From a virus, in the IMG/VR virus record IMGVR_UViG_3300002144_000194, positions 1 through 25,334 of that record: a stretch of 25,334 bases of DNA; one strand, given 5' to 3'. Position 1 is the first letter of the stretch, and each line of letters opens with the position of its first letter. The translations under genes were made by a program, and so were the position numbers. Shown one piece after another: positions 21,368-25,334 of the stretch. Below the pieces are notes generated by a model. The model saw nothing but the letters and a program-made list of their open reading frames with translations, did not search any database and was not told the DNA's origin.

Positions 21368-21564
21368 TGTCAAATGATGATTATTACTATAAAGATCAAG
21401 TAAAAGAGCTTCAAATTGTTAATAGTTTTGTTAAAAGAAATACTTTACTTTCTGTTCAAAATAGGATAGAATATGTTAGAGACGAGCGAGCTAAGTTAGG
21501 GCTACCAGTTCATGGTGTTACTATGGCTCTTGAAATAGTTAGGACAATGTTAAATGAAAAATAA
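21367..21564 (+). CDS. small hypothetical protein
   Basis: A 65-residue helical protein following mgsA with a shared A in TAATG. The sequence VNSFVKRNTLLSVQNRIEYV and GLPVHGVTMALEIVRTML shows two amphipathic helices and no motif I recognise. Its end overlaps the next gene by 11 bases. Coupling to mgsA suggests co-expression only. Confidence 0.5.
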   Translation: MSNDDYYYKDQVKELQIVNSFVKRNTLLSVQNRIEYVRDERAKLGLPVHGVTMALEIVRTMLNEK

Positions 21565-21772
21565 AGAAGTAAAAAAAGATGATAGGACTATTGTTTATGA
21601 AAGTAAGCTTTATACTGTAGATGAATTTGTTAATAAGTATTCCCATGCCTTAAGATCATATTTGCTTACCAGACAACTTGGAGACAAGAATAAAAAATCA
21701 CACATAGTTGATCTTGCAGTAGAAAATGCTTCTTTTGCAGAATCACTTTATATTGGAATGGATAATTTTTAA
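21554..21772 (+). CDS. small hypothetical protein
   Basis: A 72-residue protein with a charged N-terminus and a YTVDEFVNKYSHALRSYLL helix. AGGAC at 21541-21545 lies eight bases before its ATG. It overlaps both neighbours by one or more bases. No family recognised and no motif visible. Confidence 0.5.
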   Translation: MKNKEVKKDDRTIVYESKLYTVDEFVNKYSHALRSYLLTRQLGDKNKKSHIVDLAVENASFAESLYIGMDNF

Positions 21773-21918
21773 TGATGTTTTTAACAAAGATGATTAAGTT
21801 TGCAGAAAAAATCGGTATGGATGTAGATGAGCTTATGGAAATGACAGTTCTTGATGCCATGATGAAAATAGAAGAAACCCGAAATATGTGGGCAGATTTA
21901 GCAAAAGAAATAGGATAG
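21772..21918 (+). CDS. small helical protein upstream of ftsZ
   Basis: A 48-residue, methionine-rich helical protein starting at the first of two tandem ATG codons (21772, 21775), overlapping the previous stop. AEKIGMDVDELMEMTVLDAM is the central region. It ends ten bases before the ftsZ promoter box. No function known. Confidence 0.5.
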   Translation: MMFLTKMIKFAEKIGMDVDELMEMTVLDAMMKIEETRNMWADLAKEIG

Positions 21919-21927
21919 TCTTTAGGG

Positions 21928-21933
21928 TATAAT
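21928..21933 (+). promoter_or_regulatory. -10 promoter for ftsZ, leaderless
   Basis: TATAAT (21928-21933), preceded by GGG, ends six bases before the ftsZ ATG at 21940. The space leaves no room for a ribosome-binding site in a transcript starting 7 bases after the box. No -35 match was seen. It should also drive the downstream glycan genes. Confidence 0.55.
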
Positions 21934-21939
21934 TAAGCT

Positions 21940-22872
21940 ATGAGTAATTTAATAGACATAAAAGTAATTGGTTGCGGTGGCGGTGGAACAAACGTTGTAG
22001 ATAGCATGATCCTCCAAGGACTATCTGGAGTTGAATTTATTGCAGTTAATACTGATATTCAAGCACTAATGCCAAGTTTGGCAGATGTTAAAATTGATAT
22101 TGGAAGAGATAGAACTGGTGGTCTTGGTGCTGGAGCAGATCCAAGTATTGGAAGACTTTCAGCAGAAGATAGCATAGATGAAATTTCTGAAGTTGTTTCT
22201 GGTGCTGACGTTGTTTTTGTAACGGCTGGAATGGGTGGTGGAACTGGAACTGGTTCTGCACCTATCGTAGCAGGATGTGCTAAAAGCTCTGGAGCGTTGA
22301 CTGTGGGCGTAGTTACTACACCGTTTGCATTTGAGGGCAAGAAGCGTATGATAAATGCCTTAGAAGGAATTGCTAATTTTAGTAAAGAAGTTGATACACT
22401 AATAGTTGTTCCAAATGAAAACCTTCTTTTAATGTTAGACAAAAATATTTCTATGGAAGATGCTTTTAAAGAGGCTGACAATGTTTTATTAAAAGCAGTA
22501 GCAGGAATATCAGATTTAATTACAACCCCTGGTCAAATTAATATTGACTTTGCAGATATAAAAAGAGTTATGAAAGATGCTGGCTCTGCTTTTATGGGCA
22601 TTGGATATGCAAAAGGAAGAGATCGTGCAAAGGTTGCAGGTAGAAATGCTATAACAAGTCCAATACTTGATGTTGATTTAAATGGAGCAACTGGGGTATT
22701 AATTTCAATTGCTTCCTCTGGAGATATAAAAATGTCTGAAATAAATATGATAGCCTCATTAGTTTCAGGAAAAGCACACGAAGATGCTGATATCATATTT
22801 GGCACAGTTTTAGATCCAGATCTTGAGGATGGTATTTTAGTAACTGTTATAGCAACAGGCTTTTATAAATGA
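21940..22872 (+). CDS. ftsZ: FtsZ-family cell-division GTPase, core domain only
   Basis: A 310-residue bacterial-type FtsZ. GTP-binding motifs are intact: GCGGGGTNVVDSM near the N-terminus, VNTDIQAL, and the tubulin signature GMGGGTGTGSAP at 97-108. The T7 synergy loop INIDFADIKRVM keeps N201, D203 and D206, so polymers should hydrolyse GTP. The protein ends at VTVIATGFYK, exactly where the FtsZ core ends. It therefore lacks the flexible linker and the C-terminal peptide that binds FtsA, ZipA or SepF. It could form its own filaments, copolymerise with host FtsZ and disturb the division ring, or organise the infected cell. It is far closer to bacterial FtsZ than to phage PhuZ. Its stop overlaps the next ATG. 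Confidence 0.95.
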   Translation: MSNLIDIKVIGCGGGGTNVVDSMILQGLSGVEFIAVNTDIQALMPSLADVKIDIGRDRTGGLGAGADPSIGRLSAEDSIDEISEVVSGADVVFVTAGMGGGTGTGSAPIVAGCAKSSGALTVGVVTTPFAFEGKKRMINALEGIANFSKEVDTLIVVPNENLLLMLDKNISMEDAFKEADNVLLKAVAGISDLITTPGQINIDFADIKRVMKDAGSAFMGIGYAKGRDRAKVAGRNAITSPILDVDLNGATGVLISIASSGDIKMSEINMIASLVSGKAHEDADIIFGTVLDPDLEDGILVTVIATGFYK

Positions 22873-23516
22873 ATGACATTCAATGGACATTCGGAATTAT
22901 AACAGTATATGAAGATAAGAAAAGACTTCAAGAGATCATAGAGAGCATTCGTAATCTTAATATCCCAGAATATGAAATAGTATTTGTTGGTGGTGGAGAT
23001 AGTTCTGATATTGATGGCAAGGATATTAGAAAGATTGACTTTGATGAATCTGTTAAAGAAAGATGGATTACAAGAAAAAAGAATATTCTTGTAAAAGAAG
23101 CTAAGTATGACAATGTAGTTTTGATGCATGACTATCATATTTTTGATAAAGACTGGTACAAAAACTTTGTTGAATTTGGAACTGATTGGGAAATTTGTTC
23201 TTGCCCACAATATTTAATTACTGGATCAAGGAACCCTATGGACTGGTCTCTTTGGGATAAACCAGGTCACGGAAGAGCCTGGTCCTTAGATTATAACGAC
23301 TGGTCTCAAACTCAATATATGTATATCTCTGGTGGATTCTTTATGGTCAAGCGTCATGTGATGATTGAAGAACCCCTTGATGAAACTCGTGGTTGGAATG
23401 AAGAAGAAGATGTTGAATGGTCTTACAGAGTAAGGGATAAGTATGTTATGAAGTGCAATGGTAAAAGTATTGTTAGACATAACAAGTGGCATAGACACGC
23501 AGGACCACAAAGATGA
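22869..23516 (+). CDS. GT2-like glycosyltransferase
   Basis: A 215-residue protein of the GT-A glycosyltransferase fold. It opens with FGIITVYEDKKRLQEIIESI and EYEIVFVGGGDSS, the nucleotide-sugar-binding start of GT2 enzymes. VVLMHDYHIFDKDWY supplies the aspartate-containing metal site. The acidic GWNEEEDVEWSYRVRDK segment matches the GT2 'ED..l..R' catalytic region. It should transfer a sugar from a nucleotide donor; the acceptor is unknown. The ATG overlaps the ftsZ TGA (ATGA), and its own TGA overlaps the next gene, so the two neighbours are translationally coupled. Confidence 0.75.
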   Translation: MNDIQWTFGIITVYEDKKRLQEIIESIRNLNIPEYEIVFVGGGDSSDIDGKDIRKIDFDESVKERWITRKKNILVKEAKYDNVVLMHDYHIFDKDWYKNFVEFGTDWEICSCPQYLITGSRNPMDWSLWDKPGHGRAWSLDYNDWSQTQYMYISGGFFMVKRHVMIEEPLDETRGWNEEEDVEWSYRVRDKYVMKCNGKSIVRHNKWHRHAGPQR

Positions 23517-24892
23517 GTAATAAATTAGTTATATTTGATTTAGACGGGGTATTGATTGACTCAAAAGATTTACATTATAAAGCTTTCAATAATGCTTTAG
23601 AAAAAATTGATACAAAATACAAAATCTCTTATCAAGAACACTTATCAAAGTATGATGGATTAAATACAAGAAAAAAACTTTCTATGCTTACTCAAGAAAA
23701 AGGGTTACCACAAGAATCTCATAACAACGTATGGAAAGATAAGCAAGAAGAAACTTTGTTAATGCTTGAAAATCTTCCAGTAAATAATAATGCTATAAAC
23801 ATTATGCTATATCTAAAATCTAAAGGGTGGAAAATTGCTGTAGCATCCAACAGCATTAGAGAGACTATCATAAAGTCTTTGCACGGAATAAAGGTCTTAC
23901 ATCTAGTAGACTATATTGTTAGCAATGAGGATGTTTGGCATCCAAAGCCACATCCAGAAATGTACTGGAAGTGTATGGTTGCATTAGATGCTTTTCCAAA
24001 AGATACAATTGTTATAGAAGACTCTCATATTGGAAGACAAGGTGCTTTAAATTCTGGTGCAAACCTATACCCAATTAAAGACTCTTATGATCTTAATGAT
24101 ACAATATTCGTAGAGTTTATAGAAAGATTTGAAAAGAAAGAGAGAACTGGACAAGTGCCTTGGAAAAATAAAGAGATGAATGTTCTAATACCTATGGCTG
24201 GTGCAGGTTCAAGATTTGCACAAGCAGGTTATACTTTTCCAAAGCCATTGATTGAAGTTAATGGTAAGCCAATGATTCAGGTAGTTGTTGAAAATCTTAA
24301 CATTGATGCACATTATATTTTCTTAGTTCAAAAAGATCATTATGAAAAATATAATCTTAAGCAACTTCTTAATCTTATTGCTCCAGACTGCGACATAGTT
24401 GTTGTTGATGGAATGACAGAAGGTGCAGCCTGTACTACACTACTTGCAGAGCACCTAATTGATAGCGACAAGCCACTACTAATGGCTAACTCTGATCAGT
24501 ATGTAGAATGGGATTCAAATGAGGCACTCTATGAATTTTCAGCGAGTAATGCTGATGGTGGAATTCTTTCATTCAAGGCTACCCATCCAAAGTGGTCTTT
24601 TGCAAAAACTGGAGAAGATGGTTTTGTTTCAGAGGTAGCAGAAAAGAATCCAATTTCTGACAATGCAACTGTTGGAATTTATTACTGGAAGCACGGATCA
24701 GACTATGTTAAGTATGCTAATCAAATGATAGAAAAGAATGTTAGAACTAATAATGAATTTTATGTTTGTCCAGTATTTAATGAAGCAATCCAAGATGGAA
24801 AAAAGGTTAGATTAAAAATGATTGATAAGATGTGGGGAATTGGAACCCCTGAAGATTTGAATTACTTTTTAGAAAACAATAAGGAGCAGTAA
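23513..24892 (+). CDS. HAD phosphatase fused to sugar-phosphate nucleotidyltransferase
   Basis: A 459-residue two-domain enzyme. Residues 1-210 form a HAD hydrolase of the beta-phosphoglucomutase/phosphatase type: FDLDGVLIDS with D9 and D11, VASNS as motif II, and KPHPEMYW with IVIEDSHIGRQGA as motifs III/IV. From about M222 a nucleotidyltransferase begins: LIPMAGAGSRFAQAGYTFPK with the G-x-G-x-R-F...K-P signature, then MANSDQYVEW and a typical WGIGTPEDL end. The latter should make an NDP-sugar from a sugar phosphate and NTP; the HAD half may process the phosphate precursor. The fusion suggests sequential steps. Product likely feeds the adjacent glycosyltransferase. Confidence 0.85.
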   Translation: MSNKLVIFDLDGVLIDSKDLHYKAFNNALEKIDTKYKISYQEHLSKYDGLNTRKKLSMLTQEKGLPQESHNNVWKDKQEETLLMLENLPVNNNAINIMLYLKSKGWKIAVASNSIRETIIKSLHGIKVLHLVDYIVSNEDVWHPKPHPEMYWKCMVALDAFPKDTIVIEDSHIGRQGALNSGANLYPIKDSYDLNDTIFVEFIERFEKKERTGQVPWKNKEMNVLIPMAGAGSRFAQAGYTFPKPLIEVNGKPMIQVVVENLNIDAHYIFLVQKDHYEKYNLKQLLNLIAPDCDIVVVDGMTEGAACTTLLAEHLIDSDKPLLMANSDQYVEWDSNEALYEFSASNADGGILSFKATHPKWSFAKTGEDGFVSEVAEKNPISDNATVGIYYWKHGSDYVKYANQMIEKNVRTNNEFYVCPVFNEAIQDGKKVRLKMIDKMWGIGTPEDLNYFLENNKEQ

Positions 24893-25334
24893 TGGCAAAA
24901 GGAAAAAAAGATTATTTAAAGATGCAGAATGATTACTATGATGAATATGCATCTAAATGGTCTTTAAACTTTAGGGATCCAGTTGTTGGATCATATGATG
25001 CACACAATAACTGGTCAGACTATGATGAGTATTTGTTTAAGGACTTTGATACAAAAGGAATGATTGCCTTGGACTACGGCTGTGGTCCAGGAAGAAATGT
25101 TGTAAAGTTTAACAGCAGATTTGAAAGAATTGATGGAGTAGATATTTCAGATGTTAATTTAGAAAAGGCTAAAACAAATTTAAATCATAACAATATACAG
25201 CTTCCAAACTTGTATGTTACTCCAGGAGACAATCTTTCAATGATTGAAGACAGCGTTTATGATGTAATGTTTGCAGTAATTTGTTTTCAACATATCTGTG
25301 TTCACGAAGTTAGGTTTAACATTCTTAAAGAAGC
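24892..25334 (+). CDS. class I SAM-dependent methyltransferase, 3' partial
   Basis: The first 147 residues of a methyltransferase, running off the window end. AAGGAG (24881-24886) precedes the ATG by five bases. ALDYGCGPGRNV is the SAM-binding motif I and IDGVDISDVNL is motif II; DVMFAVICFQHI is the motif IV region. The N-terminal 45 residues (YYDEYASKWSLNFRDP and WSDYDEYL) are typical of small-molecule or sugar methyltransferases. It could methylate a nucleotide sugar, glycan or related substrate made by the preceding enzymes. Substrate is not visible. Confidence 0.85.
   Translation, partial: MAKGKKDYLKMQNDYYDEYASKWSLNFRDPVVGSYDAHNNWSDYDEYLFKDFDTKGMIALDYGCGPGRNVVKFNSRFERIDGVDISDVNLEKAKTNLNHNNIQLPNLYVTPGDNLSMIEDSVYDVMFAVICFQHICVHEVRFNILKE

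Noticed and set aside
22059-22805. Two minus-strand open frames opposite ftsZ
   Set aside because: Their Pro/Ala/Ser-rich translations are reverse images of the Gly-rich ftsZ sequence; no start signals or motifs.
21940-22872. PhuZ or TubZ-type phage tubulin
   Set aside because: The GTP-binding and T7-loop sequences follow bacterial FtsZ almost residue by residue, unlike the divergent PhuZ/TubZ.

Overview
The window looks like part of the early/replication region of a tailed double-stranded DNA bacteriophage with an AT-rich genome. Every supported gene lies on the + strand. Genes are packed end to end, mostly with TAATG or ATGA overlaps, and no gene-free gap exceeds about 70 bases. A WhiB-type iron-sulfur regulator at 18033-18314 is a family confined to actinobacteria and their phages, so the host is probably an actinobacterium. 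The low GC content would fit a phage of low-GC (for example aquatic) actinobacteria, but that is inference.

Layout. 1-371: the end of a MerR/excisionase-like DNA-binding protein. 381-3324: small unknown proteins, a DnaB-type helicase and a short DnaG-type primase. 3367-4017: a gp32-like ssDNA-binding protein in its own promoter/terminator unit. 4068-8674: DnaE-type polymerase, MazG-like pyrophosphohydrolase and RecA. 8667-12251: recombination and repair block (zinc ribbon, PD-(D/E)XK resolvase-like protein, Cas4-like nuclease, RuvC-like resolvase) with two related HNH homing-type endonucleases between them. 12268-15308: small HTH protein, two small conserved proteins, and putative small and large terminase subunits. 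15329-16360: GMP reductase/IMP dehydrogenase-family enzyme without CBS domains. 16350-18568: small proteins, two of them membrane proteins, and WhiB. 18578-18988: a bacterial-type SSB with its own promoter and terminator, followed by a third HNH endonuclease. 19562-21918: a chain of very small genes, including an FmdB-like zinc ribbon, a C2H2 zinc-finger microprotein and a methylglyoxal synthase. 21940-25334: an FtsZ homologue reduced to the GTPase core, translationally coupled to a glycosyltransferase, a HAD-phosphatase/nucleotidyltransferase fusion and a methyltransferase cut by the window end.

How it works together. Helicase, primase, polymerase, SSBs, RecA, resolvases and Cas4-like nuclease form a largely self-sufficient replication/recombination set feeding the terminase. 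MazG-like protein and GMP reductase probably adjust nucleotide pools, and methylglyoxal synthase would act on host glycolysis. FtsZ plus the sugar enzymes would act on host division, the cell surface or virion decoration; their link is only operon-level.

The most striking signals are the phage FtsZ core and methylglyoxal synthase, and a repeated promoter arrangement in which a TATAAT box ends 6-7 bases before an ATG, predicting leaderless mRNAs. Both ssDNA-binding protein genes carry near-consensus promoters and GC-rich hairpin terminators. No tRNA, CRISPR, integrase or insertion sequence was seen.
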